Notes: generated by a model from the sequence alone, not told the origin. 64,000 nt of DNA from Lentilitoribacter sp. Alg239-R112 (GCF_900537175.1 NZ_LS999833.1:1364001-1428000), one strand, 5' to 3'. Counted from the first letter of the stretch, positions 11,826 to 21,410 are shown. Numbers and translations are program-made.

Positions 11826-12203
11826 TATTTCACTTCCCGTACGATAGCTTGAATGCAGTCCGCTATCTCACCATCGGTTTGACGAAACGATATTGACTAT
11901 TAGTCGTTTGCCCGTGGTTAGCGCAGGCAGACAAAACGCGCAAGAGTCTGAATGATGATTTTTGAATTAAGCAGTGAATTAATCGACACTTCATTAAAAA
12001 CGTGATCAAACTAAGGCGAAAAAGAATAAAGATAGACGATATTCTATACCACAGTTTATCCCGAAAAGAATCGATTAGGCTTGAAATACACTCATATAAA
12101 ATATGATAAAAATAGTCAAGTTTAAAAATGAATAACATGCAGCTGAAAAGAATGAACAACCATACTAATCGATCAGCTACAATAATTTCTGGAAATTTTA
12201 AGG
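11826..12203. other. Intergenic region upstream of nuoA
   Basis: 378 bp between the divergent nuoA start and the 3' end of tRNA-Leu, with no credible gene. A nested inverted repeat lies at 11885-11909: outer arms AAACGA/TCGTTT enclose GACTATTAGTC (11895-11905, perfect 4-bp arms). It is 60-84 bp upstream of the nuoA start and could be an operator, but it matches no regulator site I know. A short palindrome AATTTC-TG-GAAATT near 12184-12197 follows the tRNA and might contribute to its 3' end. The rest is AT-rich and featureless. Confidence 0.5.
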
Positions 12204-12289
12204 TGGTGCGGGCACCGGGACTCGAACCCGGACGGCCTAGGGCCGAGGGATTTTAAGTCCCTTGCGTCTACCAATTCCGCCATGCCCGC
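12204..12289 (-). tRNA. tRNA-Leu (anticodon UAA)
   Basis: Reading the minus strand from 12289, GCGGGCA (acceptor 5' arm) pairs with TGCCCGC near the 3' end, followed by the discriminator A and an encoded CCA (12204-12206). The D-arm segment TGGCGGAATTGGTAGACGC, an AGGGA/TCCCT anticodon stem with loop CTTAAAA giving anticodon TAA, a type II variable arm, and the T-arm GGGTTCGAGTCCC are all present. The length of 86 nt with a long variable arm is right for tRNA-Leu. It lies alone between nuoA and the cinA-like gene. Confidence 0.97.
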
Positions 12290-12554
12290 AAACACCAAGG
12301 GCTGACTACACGAAGCACCCCATATCAATCAAGCCCTTTTATACGATTTGTATTGCAGAACTCATTTTTTTTGCGCTTGCTTTGACGTGCATCCACATTG
12401 AATCAGTATATGAAGCTCCTGAATCAATATACAAGACATTGGTACCAAAGCTTGAAATGCTGCTTGTAAATGATTCATTTGATTCATAAAAACAAGCTCA
12501 AACAAATTTCACTGTGTAAAGAATACGCACACATAGAGGTCATCGGTATATCTA

Positions 12555-13292
12555 ATGAGCAACACAACTATATCTGCATCCGCACTCGCCATCGGTGATG
12601 AATTATTGTCAGGCAAAACGCGAGACAGGAACATTGGACACCTTGCCGTAACGCTCACATCAATTGGTGTGACATTGCGGGAAGTCAGAATTGTGCAGGA
12701 TGATGAGAGCGCAATCGTCGAAGCTTTAAATGACCTCAGGTCAAAATACGACTATGTCTTTACTTCAGGCGGCATCGGCCCCACTCATGATGACATAACA
12801 GCCGATTCCATTTCAAAGGCATTTGATTTACCGTGTATATATGAAGACAAAGCTATGGAGCTTTTATCTGCACACTATAAACAGCGAGGGTTGGAGTTCA
12901 CAGCTGCAAGACAGCGAATGGCGCGAATGCCTGAAGGCGCTGTTCATATTCATAATCCAGTATCAGTGGCCCCGGGCTTTCACATTAAAAATGTGTATGT
13001 CATGGCGGGGGTGCCAAAAGTATTTGAAGCAATGCTCAGTAATGTGATCCCTACTCTAAAAACGGGCACTATACTTCTATCAGATTCGATAATCAGCTTT
13101 CACGGCGAAGGCGATATTGGAACACCATTGGGTGACATACAGAATGACAATCCGGATATAAGCATTGGCTCATACCCTAAATTCGCCCAAGATGGTGGCT
13201 ATTCCAGCGAAATCGTCGTTCGCGGATTAGATAATGAAAAAATAGCCAAAGCAATCTTGGAAATCAAAGCAATGTTGAATAGCCTAGATTGA
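12555..13292 (+). CDS. CinA-like / MoCF-domain protein (competence/damage-inducible protein A, N-terminal type)
   Basis: A 245-residue protein made almost entirely of the MoaB/Mog-like MoCF domain. It begins with the family motif ASALAIGDELLSGKTRDRN and has TSGGIGPTHDDITADS, the nucleotide or molybdopterin-binding loop. Full-length CinA also has a C-terminal nicotinamide-nucleotide amidase domain, which is absent here, so this is the short form common in Alphaproteobacteria. Enzyme activity (possibly ADP-ribose pyrophosphatase, as in CinA N-domains) is inferred only. It is followed 57 bp later by gpt on the same strand. Confidence 0.85.
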   Translation: MSNTTISASALAIGDELLSGKTRDRNIGHLAVTLTSIGVTLREVRIVQDDESAIVEALNDLRSKYDYVFTSGGIGPTHDDITADSISKAFDLPCIYEDKAMELLSAHYKQRGLEFTAARQRMARMPEGAVHIHNPVSVAPGFHIKNVYVMAGVPKVFEAMLSNVIPTLKTGTILLSDSIISFHGEGDIGTPLGDIQNDNPDISIGSYPKFAQDGGYSSEIVVRGLDNEKIAKAILEIKAMLNSLD

Positions 13293-13349
13293 CCTTTCAC
13301 GAAACATTAGATTTATTTAGCTAAACTTCACAAATCTGCGAGATATGTA

Positions 13350-13841
13350 ATGACACCTCCTGATAAATCATTCCCAGTATCTTGGGACCGCTTTCACCAA
13401 GATGCTCGCGCACTGGCATGGCGGCTTTCCGGACATGAAACAAACTATAGCGGTATTATTGCCATCACACGCGGTGGTCTGGTGCCAGCTGCGATCATTT
13501 GCCGTGAATTGAATATTCGGATGATCGATACTGTTTGTGTAGCGTCCTATCATGATTATAAAAACCAAGGTGACATGGAAGTCATCAAGGGCGTTTCACA
13601 GGATTTTTTAGAAACTGACGGCGAGAATCTGCTGATCATCGATGATCTAACTGATACCGGCAAAACCGCTGGCATCGTACGCGCAATGCTCCCCAAAGCG
13701 CATTTTGCAACTGTCTATGCAAAGCCAAAAGGCCGGCCCTTGGTCGACACATATATTACAGAAGTAAGCCAAGACACATGGATTGTGTTCCCTTGGGATA
13801 TGGGTACGTCCTATCAGGAGCCAATCGCAAAAGGCGGGTAG
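13350..13841 (+). CDS. gpt: Xanthine(-guanine) phosphoribosyltransferase
   Basis: A type I phosphoribosyltransferase (163 residues) that salvages xanthine and guanine to XMP and GMP using PRPP. The PRPP-binding signature [14 protein letters not shown] lies at residues 95-107. The loop [16 protein letters not shown] (about 39-54) is typical of XGPRT. The C-terminal WIVFPWDMG also matches Gpt proteins. Length equals that of characterised Gpt enzymes. A strong terminator follows within 30 bp. Confidence 0.93.
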   Translation: MTPPDKSFPVSWDRFHQDARALAWRLSGHETNYSGIIAITRGGLVPAAIICRELNIRMIDTVCVASYHDYKNQGDMEVIKGVSQDFLETDGENLLIIDDLTDTGKTAGIVRAMLPKAHFATVYAKPKGRPLVDTYITEVSQDTWIVFPWDMGTSYQEPIAKGG

Positions 13842-13864
13842 CCTTTTATTCACTGACCAAGCAC

Positions 13865-13895
13865 AAAAGGCTGGGAATAACTCCCAGCCTTTTTA
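13865..13895. terminator. Bidirectional rho-independent terminator between gpt and the phytase-like gene
   Basis: A perfect hairpin with AGGCTGGGA at 13868-13876 and TCCCAGCCT at 13882-13890 encloses a 5-base loop. It is preceded by AAA and followed by TTTT, so it can stop transcription on both strands between these convergent genes. Confidence 0.9.
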
Positions 13896-13915
13896 TTATA
13901 ATTTATGTTTGATCG

Positions 13916-16105
13916 CTACATAGCTGCCATTGCGTCTAATTTGATGAATTGTGTTTCACCATTTGAATCATCAACACCGTCATTATCAGTCACAATGAAC
14001 ATTTCGCCATTTTTATCGATACCAAGGCCTTCGACTTTATCAAGAACATAGCCACCATACGATTGCATGACCGGCAGAAGGTCTTTGTGAAGTTCCTTTT
14101 TCACAATTGGTAGTTCGCCGCCAATTTTTGCAGGCTTTAGCTCACTTAAGGCAACTTTATACAGCTTCTTAGTAACCGCCGCTGCGCCAATTTGATTGTC
14201 ACGCTCTAGAATATAAGCGTGATCACCGAAGATTGAGATTTCAGACAGGCCAACCCAACCTCTTTCCTTTCCGTCAAGCGGGTAACTCACAGCACCCCAT
14301 TCTTTGGATTTAAGATTGTAGTTTACAAGTTTAACAAAGCCTTTGGCATCATCTTGCCACTCACGCTGGATTGCAATCCAGAGATCATCACCATGTTTGG
14401 CGATACCTTCAGAGCCGAAACGTTTTTGAACTGCTAATAATTCTTCAGGAAATGCAATTTCATCTTCAATTTCGCCCTTAGCGTTCACATGATAGATCGC
14501 ATGAGGTGTCAAACGGTCGTTACGACCTTCTGATGCGATAAAGAAACCACCCTCCCCGTCAAGCGTAACACCTTCCATGTCAAGTTTTTGTGCTGGCATA
14601 CCATCACGTGTAATAGGCAACGCTGAGATGATCTGAGCGGGTTGTTGTGTCGCATCAATTTTAAAGATCTGCGGCTGAGAGCGATAGAAACTATCATTTA
14701 CTGCATAGAACACACCCGGCGTTTCAGCATCACCTACCAGACCAGACAATGCACCCCAACCAATTGGACGACCATTATCATCAAGCTTTGACGTCAACAT
14801 CGGATATTTAGGTGCGGCTGCGCCATACTGATATATCGTAACGTGCGAGCGAACACCGCCATCTTCAATAAGATCTTTTTCATTCGAAGCAACAAAAAGA
14901 TTACGCTCTGGGATCGCTATGGCTCCCTCTGGGGCAAGACCCGTTGGCAAAAGCTGAACAAACTCTGGTTCATCACCAGTGTCTTTATATACACCAATAA
15001 CCGATCCACGCTCTGACAGAACAAAAATGTAGTTCGTGTTTCCAAACTTACCAACTTCCAGACCTTCTGGTTCAGCGCCCTTATTTCCAGAACGCTTTTC
15101 CGGGTAGTGACCTGCCATCGCAACCCGATATTCAAAGTCAAGACCAGATTCATAAAGGACCTCGCCAGATTTTGAGAAAATTGTAAATCCACGTGATCCG
15201 CCTTTATAATCACCTTCGTTGGCGATAACAAAACGATCATTATCCAACCACTGAACAGCATCTGGTTCACGCACGACACCCGATAACGTCGCATCAAATG
15301 TCAGCGCACGCTCTTCATCCACGTCCACATTTTTAAGATCGACACTACCGGCTGAAAAATGCGATTGAACCTTACCGTCTTCAGATATGACAACAATATG
15401 GTTGTTTTCCTGCATTGTAAGGACAATTTCATTATTATCGTTAAAATCAACAAACTCCGGCTCAGGGTCACTACCGGCAACATCCGCCAAACCACTAACA
15501 TCAGCCTTAATCATTGTGTCGCAATTTAATTTGCCATCTCTCACCTGCAAAATTGATACAAAACCTGCGGGTGCTTGTGGGATGATACCATCATTAAGGT
15601 CTTCATCGCGCTCATTTTCAATTGCAACAGCAACAAGGGAGCCGTCTTTAGATACGGCCACCGAATCAGGCTGGCCACCTAAATCGCAGGAATGAGAGAT
15701 AGATTTCGTTTTCAAATCAATAACCGCAAGATTTCCAGATGGAGACACAAAATCTTTCGATGTGTTTACACCAACAAACGCAAAACCTTTTTTGATTGAG
15801 ACTGAAGTCGGCTCACCACCAAGTTTAATAGTACCAAGGGGAGCAGGCGATCCAGGGTTGGTGATATCAATCATTCCAATCGCGCCAAGAGGGCTATCAG
15901 AATAAACAACCATATTACCATCTTCTGACGCTGAGATAATTTCGGCAGATGTCTCAGTTTTCTGAGACATATCCGATGGCAAATTCAAATTTACAGGGAA
16001 GGATGCGATTCGATTGAAATACTCATCGGCACACACACTTGATGAGAATGTAAAGACACTTCCCATAAGAAAAGAAAAAAATATTTTTTTTGTTGATAGT
16101 CGCAT
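13916..16105 (-). CDS. Secreted esterase-like phytase-family beta-propeller protein
   Basis: A 729-residue exported protein. Residues 1-26 form a signal peptide (basic start, hydrophobic core, cleavage after VCA). Residues about 30-410 look like a YncE/choice-of-anchor type propeller with repeated ISEDGKV, AVSKDGSL and EGLEVGKFG strands. Residues about 430-725 match the esterase-like phytase domain (PF13449), with WGALSGLVGDAETPGVFYAV, LDMEGVTLDGEGGFFIASEG and VEGLGIDKNGEMFIVTDNDG; these acidic Gly-rich segments probably bind metal. Substrate is unknown, but members are often linked to phosphate-ester turnover. A possible Pho box lies 63 bp upstream. Assignment of the second domain is firmer than the first. 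Confidence 0.8.
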   Translation of the reverse strand: MRLSTKKIFFSFLMGSVFTFSSSVCADEYFNRIASFPVNLNLPSDMSQKTETSAEIISASEDGNMVVYSDSPLGAIGMIDITNPGSPAPLGTIKLGGEPTSVSIKKGFAFVGVNTSKDFVSPSGNLAVIDLKTKSISHSCDLGGQPDSVAVSKDGSLVAVAIENERDEDLNDGIIPQAPAGFVSILQVRDGKLNCDTMIKADVSGLADVAGSDPEPEFVDFNDNNEIVLTMQENNHIVVISEDGKVQSHFSAGSVDLKNVDVDEERALTFDATLSGVVREPDAVQWLDNDRFVIANEGDYKGGSRGFTIFSKSGEVLYESGLDFEYRVAMAGHYPEKRSGNKGAEPEGLEVGKFGNTNYIFVLSERGSVIGVYKDTGDEPEFVQLLPTGLAPEGAIAIPERNLFVASNEKDLIEDGGVRSHVTIYQYGAAAPKYPMLTSKLDDNGRPIGWGALSGLVGDAETPGVFYAVNDSFYRSQPQIFKIDATQQPAQIISALPITRDGMPAQKLDMEGVTLDGEGGFFIASEGRNDRLTPHAIYHVNAKGEIEDEIAFPEELLAVQKRFGSEGIAKHGDDLWIAIQREWQDDAKGFVKLVNYNLKSKEWGAVSYPLDGKERGWVGLSEISIFGDHAYILERDNQIGAAAVTKKLYKVALSELKPAKIGGELPIVKKELHKDLLPVMQSYGGYVLDKVEGLGIDKNGEMFIVTDNDGVDDSNGETQFIKLDAMAAM

Positions 16106-16167
16106 CAGATATTCTCCGCAAAATGTATAATCATCTGCTTCAGATAGCTAAATAGATTAAATCTTGA

Positions 16168-16196
16168 GCGACAGATTGATGAAGGTTTAATGACAC
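16168..16196 (-). promoter_or_regulatory. Candidate Pho box (PhoB site) upstream of the phytase-like gene
   Basis: On the minus strand three heptamers occur with exact 11-bp periodicity: GTGTCAT, CCTTCAT and CTGTCGC, separated by TAAA and CAAT. The PhoB consensus is CTGTCAT repeated every 11 bp; matches are 6, 5 and 5 of 7. It sits 63 bp before the start codon, a plausible position for activation. Function is inferred from spacing and from the phosphate-related domain downstream. Confidence 0.4.
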
Positions 16197-16533
16197 TCTC
16201 TGCATAAACACTGGTTTTAAAGGGAAAGTGCTTTAATGATTTCATCCAAAAAGACTCAATTTGGAAAAAAGTAAATGTTTCCCCAATTTCCACATGTTCC
16301 ATACACAATATATCGTGGGTAATATTTGTGTAGCAACTACCCCTTGACGACAGCATCCGAGTCGCGCCTTATAGAGCTACGTTGCGTTGTGACGAGCTGG
16401 AGGGGTTTCAGACCAGCAATTTCATAGTTTTATTAAGTTTATGCATCTGAGTTCAGGTGCAGGGTTTGTTATGGCCAAAATTTGGAGAAAATCAGAAAAT
16501 ATTTCATTTTTTGACTAACTTCTTTTTTAAACA

Positions 16534-16549
16534 TTAACGTTCTGTTAAT
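16534..16549 (+). promoter_or_regulatory. Candidate CtrA box upstream of nrdJ
   Basis: TTAA at 16534-16537 and TTAA at 16545-16548 are separated by exactly seven bases, the full CtrA recognition pattern TTAA-N7-TTAA (usual final C replaced by T). It abuts the first NrdR-like box and lies about 16 bp upstream of the putative -35. CtrA is the response regulator fed by CckA, whose gene is also in this window. The motif is short, so a chance match in AT-rich DNA is possible. Confidence 0.4.
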
Positions 16550-16595
16550 ACTGTATTTAGTAACTTGATAAATACAAAACACAAGATATAGATGT
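16548..16595 (+). promoter_or_regulatory. Tandem NrdR boxes overlapping the putative nrdJ promoter
   Basis: Two sites resemble the NrdR consensus acaCwAtATaTwGtgt: ATACTGTATTTAGTA (core from 16551) and ACACAAGATATAGATG (core from 16582), each matching about 9 of 11 core positions. Core-to-core distance is 31 bp, about three helical turns, which is the arrangement reported for NrdR repressor sites. A promoter-like TTGATA (16565-16570) and TATAGA (16587-16592), spaced 16 bp, lies between and within the boxes, so binding would block RNA polymerase. Confidence 0.65.
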
Positions 16596-16747
16596 TCCTT
16601 GGGGGAATACTCTGTTATAATTAACTGGCTTTTGTCGCACTCGCGCTTGCTGAAAGTAAACGCAGTCGATGCTAGCTGCTGGGGAAATACTGCCTATTTG
16701 CTATTAAAAGGAAGCAATGGGCCAACACTTAAAAGGATTAATAAATT

Positions 16748-19700
16748 ATGCGGATTGAACGCTGCTTTACTAAAGATGGACAAGGCGCTTATTCAGGTAT
16801 CGAGTTTCGTAAGGCGACAAGCGAAATTAAGAACCCGAATGGCTCAATTGTTTTCCGTCTTGAGAATATTGATGTGCCAAATCAGTTCAGCCAAGTAGCT
16901 GCTGATATTCTGGCGCAAAAATATTTCCGTAAAGCAGGTGTCCCCGCTGCTTTGAAAAAAGTGGAAGAAAACGATGTTCCTTCATGGCTTTGGCGTTCTG
17001 TTCCAGATGAAGAAGCACTCGCTGCACTTCCAGAGGACGAGCGTTATGGTTCTGAAATTGATGCACGTCAGGTTTTTGACCGCCTCTCAGGCACGTGGAC
17101 TTATTGGGGCTGGAAGGGCGGTTACTTCAACAACGAAGAAGATGCCCTCGCCTTCCGCGATGAACTTGCCTATATGCTCGCAACCCAGCGCGTAGCACCA
17201 AATTCCCCACAGTGGTTCAACACAGGTCTTCATTGGGCATACGGCATTGATGGACCAAGCCAAGGCCACTTCTATGTTGATCCGTTCAGCGGCAAGCTGG
17301 TCAAGTCAGAGTCATCTTATGAGCATCCGCAGCCTCATGCATGCTTTATTCAGTCTGTTGAAGATGATCTCGTCAATGAAGGTGGTATTATGGACCTTTG
17401 GGTTCGTGAAGCGCGCCTCTTCAAATATGGCTCTGGTACAGGCTCAAATTTCTCACACCTTCGTGGTGAAGGTGAAGCTCTTTCAGGCGGCGGAAAATCT
17501 TCCGGCCTCATGAGCTTCTTGCGCATTGGTGATCGTGCTGCTGGTGCAATTAAATCCGGCGGGACAACACGCCGCGCAGCAAAAATGGTCGTCGTTGATA
17601 TCGATCATCCAGATATTGAAAACTACATCAACTGGAAAGTTGAAGAAGAACAAAAAGTTGCAGCCCTTGTAACCGGTTCGAAAATTGTTTCCCAGCACCT
17701 CTCATTGATTATGAAAGCCTGCATCAATTGCGAAGCTGACAATGATGCATGTTTTGACCCTAAGCAAAACCCGGCTCTTAAGCGCGAAATTAAAGCAGCA
17801 AAGAAAAATCAAGTACCTGAAAACTACGTCAAACGCGTTATCCAATTTGCTCAACAGGGTTACAAAGACATTGAATTTAAAACCTACGATACAGACTGGG
17901 ATTCTGCGGCATACTTGACTGTTGCAGGCCAGAACTCAAATAACTCTGTATCCATTAAGGATGATTTCCTTCGCGCTGTTGAAAGTGATTCTGATTGGGA
18001 TCTGATCGGCCGCCGCGATGGCAAGGTAACCAAAACACTTAAAGCACGCGAACTTTGGGAATCCATTGGTTACGCTGCGTGGGCATCGGCTGATCCTGGG
18101 TTGCATTTCAATACAACAATGAATGACTGGCACACATGCCCTGCGGCGGGTCCAATTCGCGCATCAAACCCTTGTTCTGAATACATGTTCCTTGATGATA
18201 CGGCATGTAACCTTGCCTCAATGAACTTGCTTCGTTTTAAAGATCAAGAATCTGGCAACCTCAATATCAGCGATTTTGAGCATGCGACACGTCTTTGGAC
18301 AATCGTACTCGAAATTTCAGTGATGATGGCGCAATTCCCATCTCGCCAGATTGCTGAATTGTCTTACAAATACCGCACAATCGGTCTTGGTTATGCCAAT
18401 ATTGGTGGCCTGCTTATGACAAGTGGCATTCCATATGATTCAGATGAAGGCCGCGCAATTTGCGGTGCCATTACATCGATCATGACAGGCGTTTCCTATG
18501 CGACATCTGCTGAAATGGCTGGTGAGTTGGGCCCATTCCCGGGCTATAAGCCAAATGCAAAAAACATGTTGCGTGTTATCCGTAACCACCGTTTAGCAGC
18601 TCATGGTGAAGCAGAAGGATATGAGGCATTGTCCGTGAACCCTGTTCCCCTCATTCATGATGATTGTCAGGATAAAGACCTGATTAAACATGCGACAGAT
18701 GCATGGGATAATGCACTTGAACTTGGTAAAAAATACGGTTTCCGTAATGCACAAGCCACAGTTATCGCGCCAACAGGCACAATTGGCCTTGTCATGGATT
18801 GCGATACAACGGGCATCGAACCTGATTTCGCTCTTGTGAAATTTAAAAAGCTTGCGGGTGGAGGCTACTTCAAAATTATCAACCGCGCAGTGCCAGAAGC
18901 CCTTCGCACACTCGGCTATTCAGAAAGCCAAATTGCTGAAATTGAAGCTTATGCAGTTGGCCATGGTAATCTTAATCAGGCGCCTGGCGTTAATCCAGGT
19001 TCGTTGAAAGCAAAAGGCTTTAGTGACGAACAAATAGCAATGCTCAATGAAAGCCTTAAAAGCGCTTTTGATATTAAATTTGTGTTCAATAAATGGTCAT
19101 TGGGCGAAGAGTTCTGCAAAGAAACACTTGGCCTGAATGATGAGCAACTTGATGACATGTCATTTGATTTGCTCGCAGCAATCGGCTTTGATAAAAAAGA
19201 CATCGAAGCGGCCAATATTCATATTTGTGGTGCCATGACACTTGAAGGTGCACCATTCTTAAAAGACGAACACCTTCCAGTTTTCGATTGTGCAAACCCA
19301 TGCGGTAAAATCGGCAAGCGTTACCTCTCAGTTTATAGTCATATCCGCATGATGGCAGCGGCACAGCCATTTATTTCCGGTGCGATTTCCAAAACGATCA
19401 ACATGCCAAACGATGCGAATGTTGATGATTGTAAAGAAGCTTACATGCTGTCTTGGAAGCTCGCACTTAAGGCGAATGCGCTTTATCGTGATGGTTCAAA
19501 ACTTTCACAACCACTCAATGCATCTTTGATTGCCGATGATGATGAAGATGCAGTGGAAGCAATTGCAGAGGCACCAGCAGCTGCGCAAGCTGTGCAGATC
19601 ACAGAGAAAATTGTCGAGCGTGTTATCGAACGTGTTGTACGTGAACAGGAAAAGCTTCCTACACGCCGCAAAGGCTACACACAAAAAGCAAAAGTGGGCG

Positions 19701-20485
19701 GCCACACCGTCTTCTTGCGCACTGGTGAATATGATGATGGTCGCTTGGGTGAAATTTTCCTTGATATGAACAAGGAAGGCTCAACCTTACGTGCATTGAT
19801 CAACAATTTTGCAATTTCCGTCTCACTTGGCCTTCAATATGGTGTGCCGCTGGAAGAATATGTGGACGCATTCGTGTTCACCAAGTTCGAACCAGCAGGT
19901 ATCATTCAGGGTAATGACGCGATCAAAAACGCAACATCAATTCTTGATTATGTCTTCCGCGAGTTGGCTGTTTCTTATCTTGATCGTCATGACCTTGCAC
20001 ATGTAGATCAATCTGAATTCTCATCAACTCCAATGGGCAAAAGCATTCAGGACGGCACAACTGATGCTGTATCTAAAGGTTGGACACGTGGTCACAAACT
20101 GTCCATCATCAACCAAGACCCATCCGGTTCAGACGGATCAAATGTAACAGCAATTGCCTCCGGAACCGTTGCAACTGCAGCTGTTGCATCAAATGCTGTC
20201 GCTGAAATGTTCGAAGATGCGGAAGCATTTAATCGCCAGTATGAAAAAGCTGATGATACAGTCGAAGTCAAAGAAAATGCCGAAACAGCCAAAGCAGAAG
20301 CAACAGGCCTTTCCTCTGCATCCGAACAAAGCGCTGCGAAAAAACTTGAAGCAGATCGCAGGGTAAAAGCCATGATGCAAGGCTATACAGGTGACATGTG
20401 CACCGAATGTTCAAACTTTACCATGGTCCGCAACGGCACATGCCTAAAATGCGACACCTGCGGAAGCACAAGCGGCTGTAGTTAG
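16748..20485 (+). CDS. nrdJ: Vitamin B12-dependent (class II) ribonucleoside-diphosphate reductase
   Basis: Makes deoxyribonucleotides using adenosylcobalamin as radical source, without oxygen dependence. It is 1245 residues, the long form usual in Rhizobiales. Visible signatures are C199 in [12 protein letters not shown], the catalytic [20 protein letters not shown] (N474, C476), and [21 protein letters not shown] variable Ala/Glu-rich linker lies near 930-960. The far C-terminus is cysteine-rich ([24 protein letters not shown]), likely the zinc-binding and redox-active tail. The upstream region carries NrdR- and CtrA-like sites. No class I nrdAB is in the window, so whether this is the only reductase cannot be told. 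A terminator follows 25 bp after the stop. Confidence 0.96.
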   Translation: MRIERCFTKDGQGAYSGIEFRKATSEIKNPNGSIVFRLENIDVPNQFSQVAADILAQKYFRKAGVPAALKKVEENDVPSWLWRSVPDEEALAALPEDERYGSEIDARQVFDRLSGTWTYWGWKGGYFNNEEDALAFRDELAYMLATQRVAPNSPQWFNTGLHWAYGIDGPSQGHFYVDPFSGKLVKSESSYEHPQPHACFIQSVEDDLVNEGGIMDLWVREARLFKYGSGTGSNFSHLRGEGEALSGGGKSSGLMSFLRIGDRAAGAIKSGGTTRRAAKMVVVDIDHPDIENYINWKVEEEQKVAALVTGSKIVSQHLSLIMKACINCEADNDACFDPKQNPALKREIKAAKKNQVPENYVKRVIQFAQQGYKDIEFKTYDTDWDSAAYLTVAGQNSNNSVSIKDDFLRAVESDSDWDLIGRRDGKVTKTLKARELWESIGYAAWASADPGLHFNTTMNDWHTCPAAGPIRASNPCSEYMFLDDTACNLASMNLLRFKDQESGNLNISDFEHATRLWTIVLEISVMMAQFPSRQIAELSYKYRTIGLGYANIGGLLMTSGIPYDSDEGRAICGAITSIMTGVSYATSAEMAGELGPFPGYKPNAKNMLRVIRNHRLAAHGEAEGYEALSVNPVPLIHDDCQDKDLIKHATDAWDNALELGKKYGFRNAQATVIAPTGTIGLVMDCDTTGIEPDFALVKFKKLAGGGYFKIINRAVPEALRTLGYSESQIAEIEAYAVGHGNLNQAPGVNPGSLKAKGFSDEQIAMLNESLKSAFDIKFVFNKWSLGEEFCKETLGLNDEQLDDMSFDLLAAIGFDKKDIEAANIHICGAMTLEGAPFLKDEHLPVFDCANPCGKIGKRYLSVYSHIRMMAAAQPFISGAISKTINMPNDANVDDCKEAYMLSWKLALKANALYRDGSKLSQPLNASLIADDDEDAVEAIAEAPAAAQAVQITEKIVERVIERVVREQEKLPTRRKGYTQKAKVGGHTVFLRTGEYDDGRLGEIFLDMNKEGSTLRALINNFAISVSLGLQYGVPLEEYVDAFVFTKFEPAGIIQGNDAIKNATSILDYVFRELAVSYLDRHDLAHVDQSEFSSTPMGKSIQDGTTDAVSKGWTRGHKLSIINQDPSGSDGSNVTAIASGTVATAAVASNAVAEMFEDAEAFNRQYEKADDTVEVKENAETAKAEATGLSSASEQSAAKKLEADRRVKAMMQGYTGDMCTECSNFTMVRNGTCLKCDTCGSTSGCS

Positions 20486-20510
20486 AAACACCCACTTACG
20501 GGATAGACAC

Positions 20511-20538
20511 CCCTCGCCGGGAAACTGGCGAGGGTTTT
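20511..20538 (+). terminator. Rho-independent terminator of nrdJ
   Basis: CCCTCGCC (20511-20518) pairs with GGCGAGGG (20527-20534) around a short loop and is followed by TTTT. It sits 25 bp after the nrdJ stop and just before the phosphatase gene. Confidence 0.9.
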
Positions 20539-20565
20539 CATTTTCAGCTATGGAAATAATGGCAA

Positions 20566-21312
20566 ATGAAAACAGTCAAACTTGGCGAGGCAACAACACC
20601 TGAAGATATGCGGATTTATGCCATTGGCGATATTCACGGATATATCGATCTACTGCACGATCTACATCAACAGATAAACGAAGATATTTCGGCTAATCCA
20701 ATTGCAAATCACAAAATCATCTTCCTCGGAGATTACATCGATCGCGGGCCGGATTCCAAAGAGTGCCTTGATTATCTTGTCAAGCTCAAGAATGAAAACC
20801 CCGACGTAATTTGCCTTAAAGGAAACCATGAAGACAAATTTGAGGCTTTTCTCGACAGGCCACTCGAAACCGCCAAAACATATTTAACTTATGGCGGCGT
20901 TGAATGCGCACGATCATATGGAGTTGAGTTCTCTTACGGACATGTATCAGATGACGATATCCTTCAAAAGCATGCTCGATTAAAGGAGATTGTTCCCCAG
21001 TCACACCTGAATTTCATGGCAACATTAGAGAAATCTGCCATATTCGGAGATTACATGTTCGTTCACGCTGGCATACGCCCAAATGTAGCCTTGGATAAAC
21101 AAAACGAACATGACTTCATGTGGATCAGATCAGATTTTATTCCATATCGCGGCCTATATGAAAAAGTCATCATCCATGGTCATACGCCTCACTATCCGAT
21201 AGAAATTCTACCCAACCGAATAAATGCCGATACCTGCGCCTATGAAACAGGTGCATTAACATGTGTGATTTTACAAAATAACGAATATAGAATCTTATCA
21301 ACCGGCAGTTAG
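20566..21312 (+). CDS. PPP-family metallophosphoesterase (bacterial serine/threonine protein phosphatase-like)
   Basis: A 248-residue protein with the three metal-binding signatures of the PPP family: GDIHG at 21-25, GDYIDRGPDS at 55-64 and GNHED at 86-90. Later histidines occur in MFVHAGIRPN and IIHGHTPHYP. This is the core of bacterial PrpA/PrpB-type phosphatases, which use two divalent metals to hydrolyse phosphoesters on proteins or, in some members, Ap4A-like nucleotides. The real substrate is not evident. The gene lies alone between the nrdJ terminator and a serine hydrolase gene 98 bp downstream, so its operon relation is unclear. Confidence 0.88.
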   Translation: MKTVKLGEATTPEDMRIYAIGDIHGYIDLLHDLHQQINEDISANPIANHKIIFLGDYIDRGPDSKECLDYLVKLKNENPDVICLKGNHEDKFEAFLDRPLETAKTYLTYGGVECARSYGVEFSYGHVSDDDILQKHARLKEIVPQSHLNFMATLEKSAIFGDYMFVHAGIRPNVALDKQNEHDFMWIRSDFIPYRGLYEKVIIHGHTPHYPIEILPNRINADTCAYETGALTCVILQNNEYRILSTGS

Positions 21313-21410
21313 ATAAAATAAAAGCCAACATAAGGCTTATCATTCATCCCACTATTTTACTTGTAAGCATATCAATAACAAAACAATCTAATCAATATTT
21401 GGAACGTATC

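Larger units (their letters stand above)
16106..16747. other. Long divergent control region between the phytase-like gene and nrdJ
   Basis: 642 bp with no credible gene. From left to right it holds: a PhoB-like triple repeat (16168-16196, facing left); an isolated NrdR-box-like palindrome (16303-16318); a promoter-like pair CTTGACG (16343-16349) and CTTATA (16368-16373) facing right; a CtrA-like box (16534-16549); and tandem NrdR-like boxes overlapping a second promoter-like element (16548-16595). About 150 nt of AT-poor leader precede nrdJ, whose ATG has AAAGGA roughly 10 bases upstream. A 99-codon open frame starting at 16599 in another register has no supporting features. Confidence 0.6.

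Noticed and set aside
11863..12159. 98-codon minus-strand frame upstream of nuoA
   Set aside because: The translation is a random Phe/Ile/Cys-rich string from AT-rich DNA, overlaps the nuo leader, and lacks a ribosome site.
12262..12489. 75-codon plus-strand frame starting inside the tRNA-Leu gene
   Set aside because: It overlaps a clear tRNA on the opposite strand and has no domain or start signal.
16599..16747. Cobalamin riboswitch before nrdJ
   Set aside because: A B12-dependent enzyme made this worth checking, but I do not see the conserved B12 box or core motifs in the leader.
16599..16898. 99-codon frame in the nrdJ leader
   Set aside because: It runs into nrdJ in another register; composition is unlike neighbouring proteins.
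21322..21337. AAGCC/GGCTT hairpin after the PPP phosphatase gene as a terminator
   Set aside because: Five-bp stem without a proper T-run; too weak to call.
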